Shown one piece after another: positions 1 to 8,700 of a stretch of 64,000 nt of DNA. Source of the stretch: Dermatemys mawii (lineage: Eukaryota > Chordata > Testudines > Dermatemydidae). The notes under the pieces are model-generated. The model was not told the DNA's origin, did not search any database, and saw nothing but the letters and a program-made list of their open reading frames with translations. The DNA lies in NCBI GenBank assembly GCA_007922305.1, contig ML677341.1, positions 66,042,064-66,106,063 of the forward strand, given 5' to 3'. The position numbers were made by a program, and so were the translations under genes. The stretch's first letter is position 1; every line of letters begins with the position of its first letter.

Positions 1-815
1 ACAGACCGGTAAGTCTAACATCCGTACAGGGAAAATTAGTTGAAAAAATAGTAAAGAATAAAATTGTCAGGCACATAGAAGAACATAAATTGTTGGGCAA
101 AAGTCAACATGGTTTCTGTAAAGGGAAATCATGTCTTACTAATCTATTAGAGTTCTTTGAAGGAGTCAACAAACATGTGGACAAGGGGGATCCAGTGGAC
201 ATAGTGTACTTAGATTTCCAGAAAGCCTTTAACAAGGTCCCTCTCCAAAGGCTCTTATGTAAATTAAGTTGCCATGGGATAAAGAGGGAAGATCCTTTCA
301 TGGAATGAGAACTGGTTAAAAGACAGGGAACAAAGGGTAGGAATAAAAGGTAAATTTTCAGAATGGAGAGGGGTAACTAGTGGTGTTCCCCAAGGGTCAG
401 TCCTAGGACCAATCCTATTCACCTTATTCATAAATGATCTGGAGAAAGGGGTAAACAGTGAGGTGGCAAAGTTTGCAGGTGATACTAAACTGCTCAAAAT
501 AGTTAAGACCCAAGCAGACTGTGAAGAACTTCAAAAAGATCTCACAAAACTAAATGATTGGGCAACAAAATGGCAAATTAAATTTAATGTGGATAAATGT
601 AAAGTAATGTACATTGGAAAAGATAACCCCAACTATACATACAATATGATGGGGGCTAATTTAGCTACAACTAATCAGGAAAAAGATCTTGGAGTCATCA
701 TGGATAGTTCTCTGAAGATGTCCATACAGTGTGCAGCGACCGTCAAAAAAGCAAACAGGATCATTACCTGTTAGGTTCACTCACCCAGGGCACCTGGCAT
801 TGGCCACTGTCGGTA
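1..815 (+). mobile_element. CR1 LINE, RT fragment with internal deletion
   Basis: This is a decayed CR1 non-LTR retrotransposon whose 5' part lies before the window. The reverse-transcriptase fingers and palm are readable in two frames: 90-308 contains SQHGFCKGKSCLTNLLEF and the palm stretch VYLDFQKAF, and 463-774 covers the region after the catalytic box, from KFAGDTKLLKIVKTQ. The catalytic FADD is changed to FAGD here, so the copy cannot be active. An extra A near 285-290 shifts the frame. At about 765 the sequence jumps from the post-palm region straight to the 3' UTR motif ATCATTACCTGTTAGGTTC, skipping about 600 bp that are present in the copy at 33.1-35.0 kb. It breaks off near 815 without the usual 3' end. 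Confidence 0.9.
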
Positions 816-1264
816 GTGTACTGTACACTGTAGTGTAGTGTACTTGTAACTACATGCCGCAGAGAAAAGCCACCTGTGTTTATACCATGGTATGTAGGTA
901 CATGGCTCTGTCAGGGCAAAGCAGAAAGGAAAGGCTTTAGTAGCTCCCTGCTGCCAGAGCCTTTCACTGCAGTGAGAAAAGGCCCTGGCAGGGTGTAGCT
1001 TTTTCCTGCTGCCAGAATACTTCCATGAGGTAGGGGAAGGGCTCCAGCAGCAAGAAGCTAGCAGAGAAGCTTTCCCCACAGCTGGAGTCTTTCCCTGCAG
1101 CAAGGAAAAGCTCCAGCAGCAGGACACTTCACTGCTAAAAGTAACAATGTAAATACCCACAATTTTCAGGTGTGTCTTTAACCTACTTGCCTAAAGCATG
1201 CCTCATCATCTACACTGCTATTTATACCCATGCTAGCAGGTTATACAGATTATATACTTTACAT
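816..1264. repeat. Imperfect internally repetitive stretch
   Basis: No gene seen. From about 880 to 1140 the same words recur in both orientations (variants of CCAGCAGCAGGAAAAGCT and GCTTTCCCTGCAGC), giving an imperfect repeat and partial palindrome. Just after the CR1 fragment there is a short TGTAC/GTACA-rich patch (820-850). This looks like a degenerate MITE, but I see no clean terminal repeats and cannot name a family. Confidence 0.35.
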
Positions 1265-1572
1265 CGAGGTAGGCAACCTATGGCACACATGCCAAAGGCG
1301 GAATGTGAGCCGATTTTCAGTGGCACTCACACTGCCCAGGTCCCGGCCACCTGTCTGGGGGGCTCTGCGTTTTAATTAAATTTTAAATCAAGCTTCTTAA
1401 ACAGTTTAAAAACCTTATTTACTTTACGTACAACACTAGTTTAGTTATATATTACAGACATAGAAAAGGACCTTCTAAAAACGTTAACGTGTATTATTGG
1501 TACACGAAACCTTAAATTAGAGTGAAGAAATGAAGACTTGGCACATCACTTCTGAAAGGTTGCCGACCCTTG
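1265..1572 (-). mobile_element. hAT-type MITE, GGTTGCC family
   Basis: A 308-bp non-autonomous DNA transposon. The ends are GAGGTAGGCAACC and GGTTGCCGACCCTTG, degenerate inverted repeats. It is flanked by near-identical 8-bp duplications, CTTTACAT (1257-1264) and CTCTACAT (1573-1580), the length typical of hAT. The interior matches, in opposite orientation, the element at 53917-54226, including the shared block with GACATAGAAA and CCTTCTAAAAACGTT. It has no coding capacity. Confidence 0.75.
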
Positions 1573-1599
1573 CTCTACATGCTGCCAAAAGGAGAGTGC

Positions 1600-1885
1600 A
1601 GTACTGGAATTCTGCACCACTATATAATGCAGAATTTGCACAGAATTAATATTACCTGCAGAATTTTATTTTTTCATGCAGAATTTGTAATATCCACTGG
1701 AAATCTTTCTTTGTCCAGTTTTTCCAGCTGGGACTCTGCTGTCAGACCCAGGTAGCTTGGGCTGATAGCCCAAGTCCCAACCGCGTGTGATTATATTGTG
1801 TTATTTTTACAAAACATGCAGAATTTTAAAATATTGTGAATAATTATTAATTTTTTGGCACAGAATTTCCCCAGGAGTAGTAGAT
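1600..1885. mobile_element. TA-bounded palindromic MITE, copy 1
   Basis: The left end reads TACTGGAATTCTG and the right end CAGAATTTCCCCAGGAGTA, so the termini are inverted repeats beginning with TA. The inside is AT-rich with repeated GCAGAATTT words. The ends match the palindromic element at about 5135-5393. A TA target duplication would suit Tc1/mariner, but the superfamily is not established here. Confidence 0.5.
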
Positions 1886-1994
1886 GTACCCTATGAGCTG
1901 ATCTACTCTAAGCACTGGGCTATCTTGGTGGTAATGGTATGTGGTGAAGGATAGGTAGACCTGTGTCTGATCTGCATATTGCTGGCACATGAGT

Positions 1995-2345
1995 GCATAA
2001 CTAGGCCTGGACAAAAAATTTTGACAAACTTTTTTTTGGTGAAAAAAACAGATTGTAAGACACTGAAATGTTTTGTGAATTTGTGTCAGTTTTGCTGAAT
2101 TGTTTGAGTTGGAAAAAAACTTTTTTAAAAATCTAAATGGCTTGTTTTGCTATTTTCAAAATGAGATGAATAGATTTTTCAATTCAAAATGACTTTTCAT
2201 TTAGAAATCTCCTTTGATTTATTTTTAAGCATTAAAAATATATAAAAGATGCTTGAAACCAAAATGAAATGTTTTAGGTCAAAATGTTTAGTTCAATCTA
2301 CAATTAAAAAAGACACTTCAATTTTCCAAAAATGTTCATTTTCAT
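1995..2345. repeat. AT-rich degenerate repeat (GAAAATTTT type)
   Basis: A low-complexity AT-rich stretch beginning TAGGCCTGGACAAAAAATTT with many words such as AAAATG, GAAATG and TTTTCAAAATG on both strands. It resembles the stretch at 23215-23580 in style and in its starting motif (AGAGCTGGACTGAAA there). Probably an old MITE. The boundaries are uncertain. Confidence 0.35.
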
Positions 2346-2379
2346 TATGACCCAAAATAAAGGTTTATTTATTGATTGA

Positions 2380-2510
2380 TTCCAGCATTGCCACCTCTCT
2401 CAGGTGGGACTGCAGCATCTCATGATCAGTAGGATCGAAAGCAGCAGAGAGGTCCAGGGGGATGAGAATGGATGTTTGCCTTTGACAAGAGGAGATCATC
2501 AGGAGCAAAA
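2380..2510 (-). mobile_element. L2-like LINE RT fragment
   Basis: Read on the minus strand, 2395-2485 encodes a recognisable LINE palm stretch, PLDLSAAFDPTDHEMLQSHL, close to the L2-clade LDLSAAFDTVDH signature around the first catalytic aspartate. It is short, flanked by stops and isolated, so it is a fossil fragment rather than a gene. It differs from the CR1 palm (VYLDFQKAFD) found elsewhere in the window. Confidence 0.65.
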
Positions 2511-2734
2511 ATGTACAATTGATGACTGATGAGTTCTAGTTAAAATCCTAGATGTAGCCTTGAAAATTTAGCAGTGCAACCAATTATTCTGCAGCAACAG
2601 CCATAACTGCAGAATGAGGTAAATTTTGCTGAAGGGGGTGAGGCTTCCAAAGATGACTACACTCAAAAAGATGACACCTAGGACCAAAGGTCAACAAGTT
2701 CAAATGGGGTGGAGATGTCTCTAAGGCCCTAGAG

Positions 2735-2906
2735 CAGTGATTCTCGACCTATTTATCATTGTGGGCCACATATGCCCAGCTGGCCAGCCCAGACCCCCGC
2801 CCACACCAGGCTAGTCAGCTGCTCTGGACTGCAAGGAACCCAGACCCTACTGGGTGGATCTGGTGGCCTTTAGCATGCTAAGTGGGCCGCAGGTTGAGAA
2901 CCACTG
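2735..2906. mobile_element. hAT-type MITE, GGTTGAGAACCACTG family
   Basis: A 172-bp element with inverted ends CAGTGATTCTCGACC and GGTTGAGAACCACTG. The flanking 8-bp duplications CCCTAGAG (2727-2734) and CCCTACAG (2907-2914) differ at one base. It has no coding potential. The interior contains GGGCCACATATG and GGGCCGCAGG, shared in style with the larger GGGCAAAC hAT family in this window. Confidence 0.75.
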
Positions 2907-2914
2907 CCCTACAG

Positions 2915-3360
2915 ACTTTTAACGGGAGAATATCTGAGTATCTCCAAAATGGGAAGTGACCCCACTGATGGAATGAAGAATTGGCTGGCTGAAGTGACCT
3001 CTAAGGACAGGGATGTTTCAATGGCATGTCAGTAATGGCACTCCTAGCTGGTAGCCTGGGGGGAGGTGTGTGTGGGCAGGGAAGCTGGGCTGGTGTCCCC
3101 AGCTCATGGTATGTGGAGGTTAGCACCCCCACTGGTGGCACGTGAGAGGGAAAGGTGGGGCTGGAACTGGCACCCCTGGGTAGTGGCTGGGGGTGTGTGG
3201 ATGCTGGGCCTCGCCCCCGTGGTTGACAGGAGAGACGCGTGGGTCTGGGCCTGAAACCTCTGGCTAGTGGTGGACGTGGTGGGGGCCGGGGCTGGGGCTG
3301 GCGGGGCACCACTCGGGCGGAAGGTTTGGACTCTGGCTGTTAGCATCTTGCCTAGACGCG
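2915..3360. other. Unassigned sequence upstream of MRPL42 promoter
   Basis: This stretch rises in G+C content towards the promoter. Several overlapping open frames exist on both strands, but they are GC-driven, lack recognisable domains and look non-coding. No repeat family recognised. Confidence 0.4.
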
Positions 3361-3367
3361 GCTTCGG

Positions 3368-3390
3368 ACTACATTCCCCAGCATGCTTTG
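3368..3390 (+). promoter_or_regulatory. ZNF143/THAP11 (SBS2-like) site
   Basis: The sequence runs ACTACATTCCCCAGCATGC then TTTG. It matches the long ACTACA..TCCCAGCATGC consensus bound by ZNF143/THAP11 at only one or two positions off. It lies 50-70 bp upstream of a consensus splice donor, a usual promoter-proximal position. Binding is inferred from the motif only. Confidence 0.7.
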
Positions 3391-3775
3391 AGTGTGTGTC
3401 TATGTCACCGGAATTTTACGTCACACTTCTTCCGGTCATGGTGAGTAAGGCAGCAGGCCAGTGCAGACTGATTGACTGAACTTAGTCGAATCTACGGAGC
3501 GTTTCTCTGGGCTGGGCCAGGTAACCGCTCCTTCCCCAGCGGAGTCGGTCCCAACCGGCCGCGCGCGGCTTGGCTCTGCGCTCCAGCGGCGCTGTGTGAT
3601 TGGCGGGCTCGGCGGAGCCGGGGCTCCCGGGTTCGGAGTGGGAGGGGCGCAGAGGGATGGAAGGCGATGATGGGCCGTGGCGGGAGGCTGAGCAGCGCGT
3701 GAGCGGCCGGAGACGTAACGTCACCATCTACTGCTGGCGAATTGCTGTTCGGGTTTTCATAACCCTGCGATGTGA

Positions 3776-3785
3776 GCATGCGCAG
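3776..3785. promoter_or_regulatory. NRF1-like site
   Basis: GCATGCGCAG, one arm of the NRF1 palindrome, within the CpG island. NRF1 drives many nuclear-encoded mitochondrial genes, which fits MRPL42. It could also be chance in CpG-rich DNA. Confidence 0.45.
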
Positions 3786-4069
3786 TAACGTCTGTTGTCG
3801 TCTCTGCCAATCTTTCGGCGTGGTTCCGGCTATTCGCGGGGCTGGGAACGCGGGAGGGTCAAAAAACTTCTCTTCTCGTTGCTGTTTTGCGCCGTCCCGT
3901 TCGAAGCGCGTTTGTTCGCTCTCCGGGGCGGGGCTTCTCCGGATCTTGGGGCCTCCGGGGGGACCGGCCCGGGCCGGGACTGAACAGTCCGAGCGTGAGC
4001 CGCCCTTCGGCGATAACAGGGTTAGAAGCGGTAGCCAGCGTGGATGGGGCGTGGTCGTCCCGGGGCTCT

Positions 4070-4356
4070 GTTGGGGAGCGGGGGTGTCGATAGGGGCCCG
4101 GGCAGTCACGGGACAAGGAGGAGTGGGGTGGGGGTTGGGGGGTGGTTAGGGGCGGGGGTCTCTGGAGGGGGTAGTCAAGGGACAAGGAGCGAGCAGAGGG
4201 TTGGATGGGGGGCAGTCGGGTCAGGAAGTGGGAGGGGTCAGAGAGGTTGTGGGGCCAGGCTGTTTGGGGCGGCACAGCCTTCCCTACCCGGCCCTCCGCA
4301 CCATTTTACAACCCCATGTGGCCCTTGGGCCAGAAGGTTTGCCCCCCACTGGTCTA
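4070..4356. mobile_element. hAT-type MITE, GGGCAAAC family, truncated
   Basis: The right half matches the family seen at 41675, 43362, 15482 and 52102: GGCTGTTTGGGG, GGCACAGCCTTCCCTACCCG, then GTGGCCCTTGGGCC and an end reading GGTTTGCCCCCCACTG. The G-rich interior with GGGGTGGGG runs is typical of the family. The left terminus is not recognisable, so the element is probably truncated or merges into the CpG island. It lies in MRPL42 5' sequence or intron 1. Confidence 0.6.
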
Positions 4357-5134
4357 GTGTTAATGCACCAGTGATCAGTCACCCCTCCCTAGCGGCAGGG
4401 ATAAGTCTCTCTCCCCATCCCCTGCAGGGAGCAGCCAGGGCTGGGTCAAATCAACCCCCAGAAACCTCCCTCAACTGCAGGAAGCTCTACACTGTGGTGG
4501 GGGAGGGTCTGCATGAAGAGGGGGTCAGGATCAGTGCGGGGGTGGTGAGGCTTGGCAGGGAGGCGTTAGGTGCAGCGGGTCGGTCAGGAAGGGGGGCAGT
4601 GCCGCGTCCATGATTCCTTTCCCCACTTCTTGGCCCCATTGCTCCTCAACCACAGGCGGAGGGGTCACAGTACAGGAAGCTGGTCCCCCTGTCTGCTCAA
4701 GCCTCCCCCCCACAACACATCTCCAGCCCCCTCCCTGTTGAGTATCATCCTTCCCCCGCACCCAGAACTCACCCACCGAGCCTAACCCTCTGCATCAGAA
4801 GCCTCTGGCACCCAGACCTCTCTGCTTCCAGAACCCCCGCAGTCCTCTGAGCCTCACCCTCTGTAGTGGGAGCCCCCCATCCCACTGAACCCCAGCCAGC
4901 TGTACCCTGACTCCCACTCCCCCAGCACCTAGACCGCCTTTTGAGCCCCCACACTTGCCCCCTGGCTGAGCCCTAACTACCTTCATCTGGACTCTACTAC
5001 AGAGCCCCATTCTCCCTGCACCCAGAACCCCTCCAACGAGCCCTGCGCATCCTGATCCCCACCCCGCACATGCACCTGAACACCCCCCGACTAAGCTGCC
5101 CACATCCAGATTGTGTCACAAAGAACCATTGTAC
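4357..5134. repeat. C-rich repeat-like region in MRPL42 intron 1
   Basis: No gene. From about 4600 onward the sequence is an irregular series of CCCCxxCACCCAGAACCCCT-like words with CTGAGCC spacers, strongly C-rich on the plus strand. It abuts the palindromic MITE at 5135. I suspect it is the body of a larger composite repeat ending in that MITE, but no terminal structure proves it. Confidence 0.35.
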
Positions 5135-5393
5135 TCTTGAAGGAATTCTGCTCCAAAAATTAAAAATTCTGTGTCTAAATGCAAAGTTCTGCATAATTTT
5201 AGGTGTCAAATAACACAATATAATGACACCATTTTCAATTATTTCGGTAATTTATTTCAAAATATTTATAAACAAAGAATTGAAAATGGTGTCATTATAT
5301 TGTGTTATTTTGACACCTAAAATTATGGAGACTTTTAAAAAACTGTGCCCAGAATTTTTAATTTTTTGGCACAGAATTCCCTCAGGGAGTACT
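5135..5393. mobile_element. TA-bounded palindromic MITE with long hairpin
   Basis: Outer ends are TACTCTTGAAGGAATTCTG and CAGAATTCCCTCAGGGAGTA, matching the element at 1600-1885. Inside, 5193-5240 and 5278-5326 form inverted arms of 48 and 49 nt that differ only by one extra T, around a 37-nt AT-rich loop. The outer arms are clearly more diverged. It lies in MRPL42 intron 1, about 210 bp before the first coding exon. Confidence 0.7.
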
Positions 5394-5603
5394 AATTCTT
5401 AATTCATTACAAATATTTCCAGCACTTGTTGAACAATATATAAGGTGCCATGCAAGTCGTATTTTTCATAGATCTTGAATTTTTTATTAATAAACTAATT
5501 GTCAACCCTTTTGTCTCCTGAACAGTGATGAAACCTGCTCCTTGAGAAGTGTGTTCTGCAGTAAAAAGGATACCATTTACGTCCAGATTATTTCTTTCTC
5601 CAG

Positions 5604-5713
5604 CACCAATTTTCTGTCTCCTGTGAGCATGGCAATAGCACTGAGAAGAGCTTTGTGGTCCAGTACTGTGTGGACGCATTTATCAACATTCAGTAGGCAG
5701 GCCTCAGTACAGA
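5604..5713 (+). CDS. MRPL42: MRPL42 first coding exon
   Basis: The acceptor is a pyrimidine tract ending TTTCTTTCTCCAG at 5603. The exon has 25 nt of 5' UTR, then ATG at 5629. The donor is AGA|GTAAGA after 5713. The coding part is 28 codons plus one base, which completes an Asn codon with exon 3. The encoded N-terminus starts [12 protein letters not shown] and is presequence-like. Confidence 0.85.
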
Positions 5714-8700
5714 GTAAGAAATTGTGCTGATTTATAAAAATCCTGTGTTTAGAAATTTTCTGGTTTTTATTTTTTTCCCAAAGACTCTTGCATTGATACT
5801 TAGTTCTAAGCAAAGTTTACAGTAACACAGGCAGGGAAGTGACCTTTATTTTTCACCTGATTAAAGTTTGATATTTATGGTGTTATGCGCTGTGTTACTA
5901 GGTCATGTTTCGACTTGGTTGCCCTTGAAGTTTCCAGTGTTGAACTTTAAAATAGATTAGCTCCATTAACCAAGCTTTAAAGAGCATTTTAACTTTAGGA
6001 GGAATCTGAGATTTGAAAACTTGATTTCTCAGGCTTATGTTTACCTTCTCTTGAACTGAAAAAAATATTGCCCAGAAAAAGTCTGTAAGAAAATGTAATT
6101 CCTTGAATCAGAGGACAAGGAGCAACGTTGCCCTGATTTTGCAATATTTCAGATTGGGTTTTGGGGAGCTGTTAGTTGAAGATATCAATATGTCGAAGAA
6201 AAAGCACTGGGAATCTGAAGTTGTAGGCACCACCAAGAAAATGTTTGTAGTATCTCCATTTTGATATAAAATCGAAGGTGAGCTGTGTCGCTTCTTCTAA
6301 AATGTGACAGCAAAAGTTGGAAGAAAAATGTTTTGTCAGTTGCGCTGATGCTGAGTTTTCTGCTTCCAAAACCCCCTGTTTTCTGTGAATATAATTCAGA
6401 GCTTGAAGTGTAGTGGTAAAAAAAAATATCTCTCCACACTGAAGCTGTAGGTGTGAATGAACACCAGGCAATGCCAACAAATATAGAGTTTTGCTTGTAA
6501 AACTTTCTGTTGTAGACTAGACCTAGCTGTAGGTTTCTGTGCCAATTCTTGTGAAATATGTGGGAAGTAAGACATTTGTGTGCCGTACGCAGTGGAGTAT
6601 TAATATTTAACAATATCCACACTTGGAGTAAACAGTAAAATAATGGAACCTTAGAAGAACTGAACCCAGATAAGTTATTTTTATGATCACTTTCAGATAT
6701 CAGTAATGAGTTTGGAATTCTTGAACCTACTTTCTTACAGATATGCATGTCATCCTAACAAATCCCTGAAAAATATCAGTTTAAAAAAACCTGTAAATCT
6801 CAGTTCAGGTTACTACTACACGTACTTCTTGATAAAATCATTCTCAAAGTGGAGACACACTGAAACTCAAATGCTTTTAAAAAAAACAAATCCACGCAAG
6901 TGAAAGAGTATATCATAAGATAGCTATAAAATGTATGAGTTTACTACCCTGTGATCTGGCCAGAACCCAGACACAATGATGCATGAGCGCATGAATTACC
7001 ATTGAACTAAATCCCCATACAGTTTTGGGAAAAAGTGAAGATGCTGAAATTCCATGAAACATGAAAGCATTTTTGGAATTGGATGTTGTCATGTATAACA
7101 GTCTTTGTATTCATAATTTATCTCGTTCTATGTATCTATTAGCCTGGCAAAGCAAGGTTCTACAGAACTTCCTGGCATTTTTATTTGTCTGTATGTAATG
7201 TGATAGTTTTTCAATACTACATTTGATCAATTCCAACATTTCAGGCAATGTTCTAGGCACCAGTGCACAGAATCTTATTGATTTTGGTGAAAAATCAGAA
7301 AAACAGGACAGCCTGCTTTACAGGAAAATCAGACTGCCTAGTACTGCAAGCAGAGGAATCTCTGTGGTGCCCCCTGGTGCTGCATATCAGAGGCAGTATT
7401 TTTTGTATGAGGCGATTGCCTGTAGCCTGGAGTCTAAGAAAAGTAAGAGTTTTAGACGAAGGAGTTTGGATGTCGGGAAGAAACAGAGACATGGAGCAGG
7501 GAGGAGCAGCAGTAGGAACTGGAGGGCTGAGTGGCAGGGGGTTGGGAGTTGTGGTGGTGGGGAGTGGTGAGGAAACAGGGACTAGGAATGGGGGAAGTAG
7601 AGATGGAAAAATCAGAGACTAAAAGTGTGGGGGTGGGTAGAGATTGTCTATAACAAATCCTAGGGTTTCAGCTCAACCTCTGCAAAAATTCCCTGGAAGG
7701 AGAAAGGAGGCCCTATGTTTGCGGGAACTAATTCCCAGCCAGGGCTTTGGGCAAGGGGATCAATCTCTGGGATCTGGTGAGAAGAGGACGGAGGCATAGG
7801 CTGAGCAGCGTAAAGGGAAAGGCAGCTCTGTGAGCAGGAGCTCGGGAATGTAACCCTTACATCCCCAATCTGCATTTCTGCCTCCCTCATGGTTCCTGTC
7901 ATCACTCCTGTACACACCCTTGTAGCAGGCAGCTGCTTAATATGGGGCTTTCTCTAATCGAGTGCACATTTTGGCCTACCGAAGCAATAAAGTAATGTAA
8001 CCTTCTAGTATAGCAGTGTTCTTACTTCACTGTGCAAGAAACTATTACTTTAGGAGTAGTGTGCTTGGCCAGTTTGGTATGGTAAGGGTTTTTTGCAACT
8101 TCTTAGGTAGGACCTGGATAACACTGGGGTAGCAGTTTTATGATACTTGTAATACATACTGTGATACATGTACATACTGGGCCAGCTGCAGTTTTAGAAA
8201 TATGTATTATAATATTGGCCTGATATTCCAGACACTTTGTAAATCGATTGGTTAAACTTAAACTGAATGTGCATTTCTAGTTGAGCTCACTCGTGTTTCA
8301 GATAACGGAATGAAGGTATAAAGTTAATTCTGCTGCAGTTTAATTTGTTCTCACTGGTGTTTTTTCTCATCTTTGCAGATGGAGCAGTGCATTGTGCGCG
8401 CCATAAATCTACATATTCAGTCCTTCCAGAAGACTATAACTGGTACACAGTCAAATCTATTTTGACCCAATATGGACTTCATTTGACCGATAGATTCAGG
8501 GGTACATATTGGAGTAATTGCCCAACATGCTGTTAGTCTGGCTGTTTTCTTTTATGCCAACTATTCCTTTTGCAAGTTTGGAATTGATCTAGCCATTTTC
8601 TGAAGAGCCTTGTTTGTAGACATAAAGTTTGTGAAACGAACGTTCCACGTGTGAATCAAGTGAAAAATTGATGCAGTGTTGTCTGCCTGAATCTATAGAC

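Larger units (their letters stand above)
3361..4060 (+). promoter_or_regulatory. MRPL42: MRPL42 CpG-island promoter
   Basis: A CpG-rich block just 5' of MRPL42. It holds a ZNF143/THAP11-type site (3368-3390, core TTCCCCAGCATGC), ETS-type sites (CCGGAA near 3409 and CTTCCGG near 3429), a CRE-like ACGTCAC at 3418 and an NRF1-like GCATGCGCAG at 3776-3785. Such sites are common in promoters of nuclear genes for mitochondrial proteins. The start site is not determined. Two donors could end a 5' non-coding exon, GTGAGT at 3441 (exon ending 3440) and GTAACC at 3521. UBE2N, the next gene upstream in human, is not in the window. Confidence 0.7.

Noticed and set aside
3492..4275. Long open frames on both strands at the MRPL42 promoter
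   Set aside because: GC-driven, overlapping in several frames, and not joined by splice sites to the MRPL42 body.
6185..6748. 187-codon minus-strand frame in MRPL42 intron
   Set aside because: No domain, unremarkable composition, antisense inside an intron, no second copy or splice support.
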